Assembly: GCA_001689495.1 (NCBI GenBank)
Contig: LUJS01000046.1
Span: 1-64,000 of the forward strand
From: Bacteroidales bacterium M8
GTDB lineage: Bacteria > Bacteroidota > Bacteroidia > Bacteroidales > Muribaculaceae
DNA: 64,000 nucleotides
Direction: 5' to 3'
The position numbers and the translations under genes are program-made. Positions 17,322-27,151 of this stretch are shown in pieces. Below the pieces are notes generated by a model. That model worked only from the letters and a program-made list of their open reading frames with translations. It had not been told where the DNA came from and did not search any database. Position 1 is the first letter of the stretch, and each line of letters begins with the position of its first letter.

Positions 17322-17360
17322 TGATACGCCGTTTCGGGCCTGCCGAACATAAACGTATCA
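17322..17360 (+). promoter_or_regulatory. Candidate activator site, copy 2, with inverted partner
   Basis: TGATACGC at 17322-17329, 79 bases before the -7 box, and its reverse CGTATCA at 17354-17360, centred about 32 bp (three helical turns) away. Candidate binding site for the hybrid regulator ahead of the main xylan operon. Confidence 0.4.
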
Positions 17361-17400
17361 AATATAAATATATAAAAATAAGTTAAAAATCCCTTTTAAA

Positions 17401-17408
17401 TAATTTTG
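17401..17408 (+). promoter_or_regulatory. -7 promoter box of the main xylan operon
   Basis: TAATTTTG, 20 bases before the ATG at 17428. No other convincing promoter is seen until the terminator at 45.1 kb, so it may drive a transcript of about 27 kb. Confidence 0.65.
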
Positions 17409-17427
17409 CAAAAGTAAACAAAAACCC

Positions 17428-19149
17428 ATGAAGACCAAGCCTTACCTTCTGCTCGCGATGTCTGCCGGAATTCTGGCAACCGCGACGGGCTGTGACTCCG
17501 CCAGTGCCGGAATCAGCCCGCAGGAGTCTCATGCCATCTTCAGCTCGTTCAACTACGAGGGCCATGACGACTTCTATGCCGACAATCCGCTTGCCTCAGA
17601 CAGTGCGTTCTACAATCCCATCCTCCCCGGATGGTATTCAGACCCCTCTGTCTGCTCTAACGGCAAGGGCGATTACTATCTCGTGACCTCAACCTTCAGC
17701 TACTTTCCCGGCGTGCCCATCTTCCACAGCCGCGACCTTGTCAACTGGAAGCAGACAGGCCACGTCCTGACCCGCGAGTCACAGTTGCAGAATCTCGCCA
17801 AGCAGCATGTCAGCGGCGGCATCTTCGCCCCCGACATCGCCTACAATCCGGCCAACGAGACATACTACATGATCACCACCAACGTGGGCGCCGGCAACTT
17901 CTTCGTCAAGACCCAAGACCCCACGGGCGAATGGAGCGACCCCATAGCGCTGCCCGAGATACAGGGCATAGACCCGGCATTCTTCTTTGACGAGGATGGC
18001 CGTGCCTATATAATCAACAACGACGACGCCCCCAACGGCAAGCCCGAATATCCCGGCCACCGCACCGTGCGCGTGGTCGAGTTCGACACCGCCACCGACC
18101 GCTGCATCGGCGAGCGCAAGATCGTTGTCAACAAGGGATGCCGTCCCGCCGAGAAACCCATCTGGTGCGAAGGCCCCCACATCTATAAGATAGGCGGTAA
18201 ATATTACCTCATGACCGCCGAGGGCGGTACGTCGACATGGCACAGCGAGGTCATCTATCGCGGCGACTCGCCCATGGGCCCCTTCACCCCGTGGGAGGGG
18301 AATCCCATCCTGACCCAGCGCACGCTTGCCGCCGACCGCACCAACCCCGTCACCTGCGCCGGCCATGCCGACCTCGTCCAAGGCCCCGACGGACAGTGGT
18401 GGAGCGTCTTTCTGGCATGCCGCCCCATCGAGAAGGACAACGAGAATCTGGGCCGCGAGACATTCATGATGCCCGTGCGCTGGACCGAGGACGGATGGCC
18501 CTACATGACACGCGAGGGGGAGACGATACCCCTGCAGCTTGCCATGAACGGCGTGACACGCGAGACGGAGAACACCTTCGGCAACTTCGCCCGCAACGAC
18601 AACTTCACCGACACCATCCTCGGCCATGACTGGTTCACTCTCCGCGGTCCCGCCCGCGAATACTATTCGCTGACATCCAATCCCGGGCACCTCACCATCA
18701 AGTGCGCTCCCGTCAAGTCGACCGAGAAGACCATCCTCCCCTATGTAGGCCGCCGCATCCATCATCACAAGTACACCGCCGGGACGACACTGACCTTCAA
18801 GCCCGGACATGAGAAACAGTGTGCCGGAATGCTCATGTTCAAGGACGAGGGCAACCACTACTTCTTCGGCAAGGACCTCCGCGAGGGCTCGCAGCGCGTG
18901 GTGCTGCGCCGCGTATCGGACACCAAGACCTCGGAGGTCGCCGCCAAGACACTCGCCGACGACAACGGATCCATAGACCTCCGCATCGAATCGAAGGGCA
19001 TGAATCTCGACTTCGAGTACTCGACCGACGGCGGCAAGACATGGGAGACCCTTGCCGCCGATCAGGACGCAGGCTTCATGTCGACGGCCCGCTCAGGCGG
19101 ATTCACCGGCACCACCATCGGACTATACGCCTCTGACAACGAAGGCTGA
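17428..19149 (+). CDS. GH43 lipoprotein with C-terminal beta-sandwich
   Basis: 573 residues; lipobox at ATATGC, so a lipoprotein. GH43 domain with base Asp72 (WYSDPSV), Asp182 (GIDPAFFFDEDG) and acid Glu248 (WCEGPHIY). The C-terminal part from about residue 385 (NDNFTDTILGHDWFTLRGP) is the GH43_C2-type concanavalin-like domain found in beta-xylosidases. Predicted exo-acting beta-xylosidase or alpha-arabinofuranosidase on xylan fragments. First gene after the main promoter; xusA follows after 63 bases. Confidence 0.9.
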   Translation: MKTKPYLLLAMSAGILATATGCDSASAGISPQESHAIFSSFNYEGHDDFYADNPLASDSAFYNPILPGWYSDPSVCSNGKGDYYLVTSTFSYFPGVPIFHSRDLVNWKQTGHVLTRESQLQNLAKQHVSGGIFAPDIAYNPANETYYMITTNVGAGNFFVKTQDPTGEWSDPIALPEIQGIDPAFFFDEDGRAYIINNDDAPNGKPEYPGHRTVRVVEFDTATDRCIGERKIVVNKGCRPAEKPIWCEGPHIYKIGGKYYLMTAEGGTSTWHSEVIYRGDSPMGPFTPWEGNPILTQRTLAADRTNPVTCAGHADLVQGPDGQWWSVFLACRPIEKDNENLGRETFMMPVRWTEDGWPYMTREGETIPLQLAMNGVTRETENTFGNFARNDNFTDTILGHDWFTLRGPAREYYSLTSNPGHLTIKCAPVKSTEKTILPYVGRRIHHHKYTAGTTLTFKPGHEKQCAGMLMFKDEGNHYFFGKDLREGSQRVVLRRVSDTKTSEVAAKTLADDNGSIDLRIESKGMNLDFEYSTDGGKTWETLAADQDAGFMSTARSGGFTGTTIGLYASDNEG

Positions 19150-19212
19150 ACATACCCTAACCCACATATCTAATATAATGACCAATTCTTATCATCAATT
19201 AAATCCAACGCA

Positions 19213-22200
19213 ATGAAAAATGGAACAGAAAAATTCCGTTGCATTCTCCTGTTGCTGATGATGTACATCACAGGTGTGACGTCAGCTATGGCAGACATAG
19301 TGACGGGTACTGTCGTCGATGACACCGGCGAGCCGCTCATCGGTGTGACAGTCCAAGAGAAAGGAAACACCAACAACGGCGTGGCCACGGGATTAGACGG
19401 CGACTTCAGGCTGAACGTCAAGTCGCCCAATGCAACCCTGCTCGTGTCCTATGTGGGCATGAAGCCTGTGGAATTAGCCCTCAAGGGCCGCAAGCATGTC
19501 GAAGTGAAGCTCGAGTCGGACTCCGAGGTACTCGACGAGGTCGTGGTCGTAGGCTACGGCCAGCAGAAGAAGGTCTCGGTGGTGGGCGCCATCACCCAAG
19601 CCTCGGGCGAGACCCTCGCCAAGACCGGCGGCGTATCCAGCATCGGTGCCGCCCTCACGGGTAACCTTCCCGGCGTCGTGACCATGCAGTCGTCGGGCAT
19701 GCCCGGCGACGAGGACCCCAAGATCGTAATCCGCGGCCAGACATCGTGGAACAGCAGCGACCCCCTCGTACTCGTCGACGGCATCGAGCGCCCCATGTCC
19801 TCTGTCGACATCGGCTCGGTACAGTCGGTATCCGTGCTCAAGGATGCGTCGGCCACCGCAGTCTATGGCGTGAAGGGTGCCAACGGCGTCATCCTCATCA
19901 CCACCAAGCGCGGCAACGAGGGTCGTGCCAAGATTTCGGTGGGCATGAACCTCACCGCCAAGGTAGCCTCCCAGCTCCCCGGCACCGAGGGATCGCCCGA
20001 AGCACTCTACATGCGCAACCACATCATCGAGCGCGAGCTCGGCCTCACCCCCGACTCTTGGCTCAGCATCACCCCGCTCGACATCATCGACAAGTATCGC
20101 AACCCCGCCAGCCTCGAGGAACGCGAGCGCTATCCCAACACCGACTGGCAGGACGCACTCTTCAAGAAATGCGCGTTTGCATACAACCCCAACATCAACA
20201 TCAGCGGCGGTACCAAGAACGTCAAGTATTTTGCCTCGATCGACTTCCTGCACGAGGGCGACCTGTTCCGCGAGTATGAGACCGGCCGCGGCTATACCGG
20301 CGGCTACGGCTTCAACCGCGTCAACGTCCGCTCGAACCTCGACTTCTCCATCACCCGCTCTACGGTGTTCAAGGTGAACATCTCGGGCTCGCACGGCGAG
20401 AAGAAGTCACCCTTCAACGTATCGGACGACTCGTTCGGCGCCGCCCAGATGTGGCAGGCCGCATACGGCGCTCCGGCCGACGCATTCATCCCCAAATACT
20501 CGGACGGCACATGGGGCTACTATCCCTCCAACACCCAAGGCGCACCCAACTCGATGCAGATGCTGGCCACCGGCGGTACGGAATACACCACCACTACCCG
20601 CATCAACACCGACTTCACTCTCGAGCAGGACCTCTCGTTCATCACCAAGGGTCTCCGCGCCAGCGCCACCATCTCGTGGGACAACGTGTTCGTAGAGGCC
20701 AACCGAGGCATCTGCGAGAACTATTACAAGCCCCAGACCAAGTGGATCGACCCCGAAACAGGCGAGGTGCACTGGGGACAGGAGATGCAGCCCAGCGGTC
20801 TCGACTTTGCCGAAGACCTCAAGTGGAGCATCCGCGAGGGCGAGAGCCGCAACTGGGCCACGCAGCGCAACATGTTCTATCAGGCCCAGATCAACTGGGG
20901 CCGCCAGTTCGGCGATCACGACGTCACCGCGATGGGCGTGTTCAACCGCGACGAGCGCGCCACCGGCAGCGAGTTCACCAACTATCGCGAGGACTGGGCG
21001 TTCCGTGCCACATACAACTATGCCGACAAGTACTTCATCGAGTATAACGGCGCATACAACGGCTCGGAGAAGTTCGACCGCCGCCACCGCTTCGAGTTCT
21101 TCAACTCGGGTGCCGTAGGCTGGCGCATCAGCCAAGAGAAGTTCATGGCCTTCAGCCGCAACTGGCTCGACAACCTCAAGTTCCGCTACTCGATCGGCCA
21201 AGTCGGCGACGACAACATCTGGCAGCGCTGGATCTATGCCACGCAGTGGGCCACGCACGATCCCCTCGTCCTCTCGACAGTCTCGGGTCAGAAATCGCCC
21301 TATACATGGTACAAGGAGTCGCAGATCGGCAACCCCGACATACACTGGGAGAAGTCGCTCAAGCAGAACTTCGGCATCGACTTCTCGTTCCTGAAGTCTC
21401 TCGTGGCCGGTACGGTCGAGATCTTCAACGAGCGTCGCAACGACATCCTCATCAACGGTGACAAACGCGCCATCCCCTCCTACTTCGGCGGCAAGGCCCC
21501 GACAGCCAACCTCGGCCGCGTGTCGAGCAAGGGCTACGAGCTCGAGCTGCGCATCAACAAGACCTTTGCCAACGGCATGCACGCTTGGGGTAACTTCAGC
21601 ATGACGCACGCCCGCAACAAGGTGCTTGAATTCGACGATCCCGAACTCCTCGAGACCTATCGCAAGACCGAGGGCTTCACCATCGGACAGGACCACATCA
21701 TCTATGATGCCGGATACGCAAACTCATGGGACGACGTCATTGCCATGACACCCCACAACTCGAACAACAACCAGAAGCTGCCCGGCCAGCCCATCATGGT
21801 GGACTATAACGGCGACGGCATCATCGACTCGGCCGACAGCGCCCCCTACGGCTACAGCGGCACTCCCCAGAACACCTATAACGCCACACTCGGCTGGGAC
21901 TGGAAGGGCTGGAGCGTCTACCTGCAGTTCTATGGCGTGACCAACGTCAACCGCACCGTGGTGTTCGAGTCATATCGCAACAAGCTCAACACCCTCTTTG
22001 CAGGCGTCAACTTCTGGTCGCCCACCGCGACGGACATCGAGCGTCCCCTCCCCGTCTGGAACTCGACACCTTCATACTATAACGGCTGGGACAACAGATT
22101 CAACCACTATGACGGCTCGTACGTGCGTCTCAAGAACGTCGAGATAGCCTATACATGGACCGGCTCAAGCTGGATCAAGCACCTCGGCCTCTCGTCGCTC

Positions 22201-22347
22201 AAGCTCTATCTCAACGGCAACAACCTCTGGGTATGGTCCAAGATGCCCGACGACCGCGAGTCCAACTTCGCCGGCACGGGCAACGCCAGTCAGGGCGCCT
22301 ATCCCACCGTAAGACGTTTCAACATTGGTTTCAAATTCGACATCTAA
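19213..22347 (+). CDS. xusA: SusC-like TonB-dependent transporter XusA
   Basis: 1044 residues, outer-membrane TonB-dependent transporter. Signal peptide to about residue 27, carboxypeptidase-regulatory-like domain (VTGTVVDDTGEPLIGVTV to about residue 100), TonB-box-like VLDEVVVVGYG, plug domain with LVLVDGIERPM and YGVKGANGVILITTKRG (about 120-235), then the barrel. The order SusC-SusD-SusC-SusD-XusE-GH10 matches the xylan utilization system (xusA-E) described in Prevotella bryantii and xylanolytic Bacteroides. Imports xylo-oligosaccharides together with XusB. Confidence 0.95.
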   Translation: MKNGTEKFRCILLLLMMYITGVTSAMADIVTGTVVDDTGEPLIGVTVQEKGNTNNGVATGLDGDFRLNVKSPNATLLVSYVGMKPVELALKGRKHVEVKLESDSEVLDEVVVVGYGQQKKVSVVGAITQASGETLAKTGGVSSIGAALTGNLPGVVTMQSSGMPGDEDPKIVIRGQTSWNSSDPLVLVDGIERPMSSVDIGSVQSVSVLKDASATAVYGVKGANGVILITTKRGNEGRAKISVGMNLTAKVASQLPGTEGSPEALYMRNHIIERELGLTPDSWLSITPLDIIDKYRNPASLEERERYPNTDWQDALFKKCAFAYNPNINISGGTKNVKYFASIDFLHEGDLFREYETGRGYTGGYGFNRVNVRSNLDFSITRSTVFKVNISGSHGEKKSPFNVSDDSFGAAQMWQAAYGAPADAFIPKYSDGTWGYYPSNTQGAPNSMQMLATGGTEYTTTTRINTDFTLEQDLSFITKGLRASATISWDNVFVEANRGICENYYKPQTKWIDPETGEVHWGQEMQPSGLDFAEDLKWSIREGESRNWATQRNMFYQAQINWGRQFGDHDVTAMGVFNRDERATGSEFTNYREDWAFRATYNYADKYFIEYNGAYNGSEKFDRRHRFEFFNSGAVGWRISQEKFMAFSRNWLDNLKFRYSIGQVGDDNIWQRWIYATQWATHDPLVLSTVSGQKSPYTWYKESQIGNPDIHWEKSLKQNFGIDFSFLKSLVAGTVEIFNERRNDILINGDKRAIPSYFGGKAPTANLGRVSSKGYELELRINKTFANGMHAWGNFSMTHARNKVLEFDDPELLETYRKTEGFTIGQDHIIYDAGYANSWDDVIAMTPHNSNNNQKLPGQPIMVDYNGDGIIDSADSAPYGYSGTPQNTYNATLGWDWKGWSVYLQFYGVTNVNRTVVFESYRNKLNTLFAGVNFWSPTATDIERPLPVWNSTPSYYNGWDNRFNHYDGSYVRLKNVEIAYTWTGSSWIKHLGLSSLKLYLNGNNLWVWSKMPDDRESNFAGTGNASQGAYPTVRRFNIGFKFDI

Positions 22348-22361
22348 ACCATCGGAAAACA

Positions 22362-24281
22362 ATGAGCAAATTCAAATCATTTATCGCATATCTCCTTCTT
22401 GCAGGGATGACGGTACCCGCCCTCACCGGATGTACCGACTATCTCGACAAGGCTCCCGAAAGTGAAATCTCGGCCGAAGAGGCGTTCAAGAACTTCAGGA
22501 ACTTTCAGGGATTCGTCGAAGAAATCTATTTCTGCGTCCCCAACTTCACCACAGGCTACTGGAACAACTCGTTCAACTGGGGCGACGACGAAATCATCAA
22601 TGTCGGCAAAAACTACTTCATGGGCTACAAGGTCGACCAAGGCGACTTCTGGGGCTGGCAGGCCGAGCATGACGGCTGGCAGTGCGGCTTCATGGACATC
22701 AACAACTTCACCACCGACTATGCCCCCGACCAAGTGTCAAACCGCCCCACCCTCTGGCAGGGCGCATGGTATGGCATCCGCAAGGCCAACCTCGGTCTGG
22801 CCAACCTCGAGCGCCTCACCGAGGCATCCAAGGAAGAGTATGACATCATCAAGGGTCAGCTCCTCTTCTTCCGCGGATTCTTCCACTTCCAGCTGATGCA
22901 GTATTTCGGCGGCCTGCCCTACATCAACACCGTGCTCTCGGGCGGCAAGCTCACCCTGCCCCGCCTGTCATATCACGAGTGCGCCGAACTGGCCGCCCAA
23001 GACCTCAGCGAGGCCGCAAGCCTGCTCCCCATCGACTGGGACAAGACTCAGGCCGGTGCCCTGACCCGCGGCAACAACGACCTGCGCATCAACAGGATCA
23101 TGGCCCTCGGCTATCTGGGCAAGAACCTCCTCTGGGCCGGCAGCCCGCTGATGAACTGGGAGTCGACCGACAGCAAGACCTATAACTCGGACTTCTGCCG
23201 CCGCGCCGCCGAGGCATTCGGCGAGATCATCTCGCTGGTCGAGAGCGGCCAGACACAGTATGCGCTCGTGGACTTCGCCAACTATAAGGACAACTTCCTA
23301 ACCCACGCCAAGAGCGGCCTGATGCCCGGCTCGACCGAGGCCATCTTCCGCAACCCCGTCATCGAGTGGAACCGCTCGAACTGGGGCCAGAGCCGCTGCT
23401 ACGGCACACAGTTCCTCGACGACGAGGGTGGCGTGATCTTCCAGCCCACCGCCAACTATGTCAACTTCTACGGCATGGCCAACGGTCTTCCCCTCGACGA
23501 TCCCGACTCGGGCTTTGACAAGTCACATCCGTGGAAGGGTCGCGATCCCCGCTTCTACCACGACATCCGCTTTGACGGCTGCAAGGTCGAGCAGGGCGGC
23601 GACGCCAAGGCTGACCACATCCGCTATGCGCCCCTCTATACAGGCGGCCTGATGCGCGACGTCATCAAGGGCAGCCGCACGGGCTACCTCAACTTCAAGT
23701 TCATCCGCGACGACTTCAACCAGTGGGACAAGCAGGGCGGCATGAACTGGATGGCCAGCAACCACATGCTCGTGCCCTACATGCGTCTTGCAGACATCTA
23801 CCTGATGTATGCCGAGTCTGCAGCCGAGGCATACGGCATCCCCTCGGGCAAGACGGGCAACTGCTCTCTGTCGGCCGTAGACGCCATCAACGTCATCCGC
23901 AACCGCGCCGGCGTCGATCCGGTCAACGCCAAGTTCACGGGCTCGCTCGACGCATTCATGAGCGAGGTGAGACGCGAGCGCGCCGTCGAGTTGTCGTTCG
24001 AGGCCCATCGCTTCAACGACCTGCGCCGCTGGCTCCTGCTGGACAAGTATCCCTATAACATCAAGACCTCGCAGGAGTTCATGCGCACGGGCGACCTGAC
24101 GGGCGTGAACAAGGACTCGTCTAAGGGCGTCAACACCAAGGACCCCAAGGAGACAGAGGTGATTGGATTCCGCGAGGAGGTGATCCTGACCCGCGAATTC
24201 TCAGAGAAGCACTGGTGGCTCCCCCTCAAGGTCAGCGACTCCAAGATGTATGTCGAATTCGGCCAGAACCCCGGCTGGTGA
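22362..24281 (+). CDS. xusB: SusD-like surface glycan-binding lipoprotein XusB
   Basis: 639 residues with lipobox LTGC (Cys24). SusD/RagB family: N-terminal SusD-like region with DYLDKAPESEISAEEAF, helical TPR core, and C-terminal block RRERAVELSFEAHRFNDLRRW. Partner lid of XusA, 14 bases upstream. Predicted to bind xylan or long xylo-oligosaccharides at the cell surface. Confidence 0.94.
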   Translation: MSKFKSFIAYLLLAGMTVPALTGCTDYLDKAPESEISAEEAFKNFRNFQGFVEEIYFCVPNFTTGYWNNSFNWGDDEIINVGKNYFMGYKVDQGDFWGWQAEHDGWQCGFMDINNFTTDYAPDQVSNRPTLWQGAWYGIRKANLGLANLERLTEASKEEYDIIKGQLLFFRGFFHFQLMQYFGGLPYINTVLSGGKLTLPRLSYHECAELAAQDLSEAASLLPIDWDKTQAGALTRGNNDLRINRIMALGYLGKNLLWAGSPLMNWESTDSKTYNSDFCRRAAEAFGEIISLVESGQTQYALVDFANYKDNFLTHAKSGLMPGSTEAIFRNPVIEWNRSNWGQSRCYGTQFLDDEGGVIFQPTANYVNFYGMANGLPLDDPDSGFDKSHPWKGRDPRFYHDIRFDGCKVEQGGDAKADHIRYAPLYTGGLMRDVIKGSRTGYLNFKFIRDDFNQWDKQGGMNWMASNHMLVPYMRLADIYLMYAESAAEAYGIPSGKTGNCSLSAVDAINVIRNRAGVDPVNAKFTGSLDAFMSEVRRERAVELSFEAHRFNDLRRWLLLDKYPYNIKTSQEFMRTGDLTGVNKDSSKGVNTKDPKETEVIGFREEVILTREFSEKHWWLPLKVSDSKMYVEFGQNPGW

Positions 24282-24308
24282 TCATAAACCTTATAACGTA
24301 CCACATCA

Positions 24309-27128
24309 ATGGACAAAATACATAAACTGATATATCCCGCCCTCGCGGCCGCCATCCTTGCGGCTCCGGCAGTGTCGTCGGCCCAAGACGACAACGTCGC
24401 AGTGCTCGACACGCTGGGCAACGAGATACAGCTCCCGTTCCGCACGGCAGACCCCGAAAACATATTCGGCGGCGTGTCTCAGGTCAATGTCGTGGACCTC
24501 GAGAAGAAGAGCTACACCACCTACAGCCTCGCCAACATGCAGAGCCTCGTCTCGGGCTACAACGGACAGCTCTGGAACATGGGCGAAGCGCTCGTGCTGG
24601 TCGACGGCGTTCCCCGCGACGCCAACAACGTGATACCGGCCGAGATCGAGACCATAACCTTCCTGAAGGGCGCGCAGGCCGTGGTGCTCTATGGCAGCAC
24701 CGCCTCGAAGGGCGCCATACTCATCACCACCAAGCGCGGCCGCACGACGGGCCTTCAGGTGTCGGTGCGCGGCGATGCCACGCTCATGGTGCCCAAGTCG
24801 TATCCCAAGTATCTTGGTGCGGCAGAGTACATGACCCTCTATAACGAGGCACGCCGCAACGACGGCCTCGACGCGGCATTCTCCGACGCCGACATCTACA
24901 ACTATGCATCGGGCAAGAATCCGTGGCGCTATCCCGACATCAACTTCTTCTCGGACGACTATCTGCGCAAGAATGCGTGGAAGTACGAGGGACAGGCCGA
25001 ATTTACTGGCGGCGGCAAGTATGCCACGTTCTATGCCCTCGTCGGCCTGTATCACAGCAACGACCTCATCAACTTCGGCGAAGGCAAGAACAACGGCACC
25101 ACCCGACTCAACGTGCGCGGCAACATCGACCTGCGCCTCAACGACTGGGTGACCGGCTGGGTCAACACGAGCGCCACGTTCTATGACAACCGCTCGGACC
25201 TCTCGGGCTATTGGACAGAGTCAGCCAAGATGCGCCCCACCATCCCCGGCGCCTCGCCCCTCGTGCCCCTGATTCCCATCGACGCCATCGAGGCCGACGA
25301 CGAGAATTCGTGGGTGCTGGTCAAGAACTCGCGCTTCCTCGTCGACGGCAAGTATCTGCTCGGCGGCACGCAGCAGTATCAGACCAACCCCTTCGCGGCC
25401 ATGTATGCGGGCGGATACTCCAAGTGGACCAGCCGTCAGCTGCAGTTCGACGCCGGCATACGCCTGAGACTTGACAAGATCCTGCCCGGACTCCGCTTCG
25501 TGGCCCGCGGCGCCGTCGACTACAACACGTCGTACACCACCTCGATCAACAATACCTATGCCACCTATCAGGCCTCATGGACCAACTATGGCGGCAAGGA
25601 CGTGATCGCGGACATCACCAAGTTTGGCAACGACCTCAGCACGGGCATCCAGAACATGAGCAACTCGGCCGAAAACCAGACGCTGATGTTCTCGGGCCAG
25701 TTCGACTACAACGGCCTCTTCGGCGACCTGCACGGATTCGAGGCCAACCTCGTGGCCCACGGCTACAAGCGAACCATAACCGGCAAGTATCACCGCAACA
25801 CCAACGTATCGCTGGCACTGCGCGCAGCATACAACTATGACCAGAGATACTATGCCGAGTTCAACGGCGCCATGAACCATTCGGCCAAGTTCGCCCCCGG
25901 CAAACGCAACGGTTTCTCGCCCGTGGGCTCGCTGGGCTGGCGCATCAGTCAGGAGGAATTCCTCAAGGGCTCGAACGTCGTCGACGAACTCCGCCTCAAC
26001 GCCACATACGGCATGATACTGCAGGATGTCGACATAGAGAACTACTATCTCTATTCCAACAAGTTTACCGCCGACGGCGACTACTGGGCATGGAACGACT
26101 CGCACCAGATACAGACGTTCGAGTCGCGTCAGGGCGCCAACCCCGACCTGACATTCGTCAAGCGCAAGGAGTTTAACGTCGGCCTCGAGGGCTCGCTCTG
26201 GCAAGGCTCGCTCAAGTTCAACGCCGAGTTCTTCACCACCGACATCGACGGCCTGCCCGTCGAGGCGTCTAACGTCTATCCCAGCTACTTCAAGAGCTAC
26301 TGGCCCAACTCGTCGTTCATACCGTGGATCAACTTCAACAAGCAGCGTCGCACGGGTGCCACTCTGGGCCTCGAGGCATCGCGCAAGTTCGGCGAGGTAT
26401 CACTCTCGCTCGGCGCCAACGTGATGTACACTTCGGCCAAGAACATCCGCGTGAGCGAGAACGTCGAGTATGACTGGCTCCGCTCCGAGGGTGCCCACAC
26501 CGATGCCATGCGCGGATACCGCTGCCTCGGCTTCTTCCAGAACGAGGACGAGATCGCCAGCTCGGCCGTGGTCAACAACAACACCAAGCCCGGCGACCTC
26601 AAGTATCAGGACATGAACAACGACGGCATCATCGACGCCAACGACCAAGTGGTCATCGGCCGCTGGACGGCTCCGTGGTCATACGGCTTCAACTTCACCG
26701 CCAAGTGGAAGCGCTTCACCCTCTTCGTGGCCGGTTCGGGCAACGCGGGTGGCACGGGCATCATGAATAACTCGTATGCATGGGTATATGGCGACAGCAA
26801 GTACTCGGATGTCGTTCGCGGACGCTGGACTCCCGAGACAGCCGCCACGGCCACTTATCCCCGACTCACCACGCAGAGCGGCGACCTCAACTTCGTCAGC
26901 TCCGACTTCTGGACATACTCGACAGACGCCTTCTTCCTGAATCAGGTTCAGCTCACCTACAACTTCCCCTCCAAGTGGTTTGCCAACAAGTTCGTCAAGG
27001 GCCTCGACATCTATGTCAACGGCAATGACCTGCTCACCGCATGCAGCCACCGCAAGTATCGCGAGACAACAGTGGGCGGAGCACCCCAGACCCGCTCGTA
27101 CAACCTCGGCGTCAAAGTCAATTTCTAA
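24309..27128 (+). CDS. xusC: SusC-like TonB-dependent transporter XusC, lacking the N-terminal regulatory domain
   Basis: 939 residues. After the signal peptide (cleavage near VSSAQ) the chain enters the plug region almost directly (LVLVDGVPRDANN, LYGSTASKGAILITTKRG by about residue 145). The carboxypeptidase-regulatory-like domain of XusA is absent, which accounts for most of the shorter length. The barrel looks complete, ending NLGVKVNF. Second transporter of the xylan uptake system, paired with XusD. Confidence 0.93.
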   Translation: MDKIHKLIYPALAAAILAAPAVSSAQDDNVAVLDTLGNEIQLPFRTADPENIFGGVSQVNVVDLEKKSYTTYSLANMQSLVSGYNGQLWNMGEALVLVDGVPRDANNVIPAEIETITFLKGAQAVVLYGSTASKGAILITTKRGRTTGLQVSVRGDATLMVPKSYPKYLGAAEYMTLYNEARRNDGLDAAFSDADIYNYASGKNPWRYPDINFFSDDYLRKNAWKYEGQAEFTGGGKYATFYALVGLYHSNDLINFGEGKNNGTTRLNVRGNIDLRLNDWVTGWVNTSATFYDNRSDLSGYWTESAKMRPTIPGASPLVPLIPIDAIEADDENSWVLVKNSRFLVDGKYLLGGTQQYQTNPFAAMYAGGYSKWTSRQLQFDAGIRLRLDKILPGLRFVARGAVDYNTSYTTSINNTYATYQASWTNYGGKDVIADITKFGNDLSTGIQNMSNSAENQTLMFSGQFDYNGLFGDLHGFEANLVAHGYKRTITGKYHRNTNVSLALRAAYNYDQRYYAEFNGAMNHSAKFAPGKRNGFSPVGSLGWRISQEEFLKGSNVVDELRLNATYGMILQDVDIENYYLYSNKFTADGDYWAWNDSHQIQTFESRQGANPDLTFVKRKEFNVGLEGSLWQGSLKFNAEFFTTDIDGLPVEASNVYPSYFKSYWPNSSFIPWINFNKQRRTGATLGLEASRKFGEVSLSLGANVMYTSAKNIRVSENVEYDWLRSEGAHTDAMRGYRCLGFFQNEDEIASSAVVNNNTKPGDLKYQDMNNDGIIDANDQVVIGRWTAPWSYGFNFTAKWKRFTLFVAGSGNAGGTGIMNNSYAWVYGDSKYSDVVRGRWTPETAATATYPRLTTQSGDLNFVSSDFWTYSTDAFFLNQVQLTYNFPSKWFANKFVKGLDIYVNGNDLLTACSHRKYRETTVGGAPQTRSYNLGVKVNF

Positions 27129-27151
27129 TCCCAAACCAACAAACCAATCTC

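Larger units (their letters stand above)
17117..17427 (+). other. 311-base gap between two GH43 genes
   Basis: No gene. It holds a possible GAGGGC/GCCCTC pairing (17121-17126 with 17191-17196), a long hairpin at 17224-17272, an inverted repeat TGATACG/CGTATCA (17322-17328 and 17354-17360) and the promoter at 17401. Confidence 0.6.
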
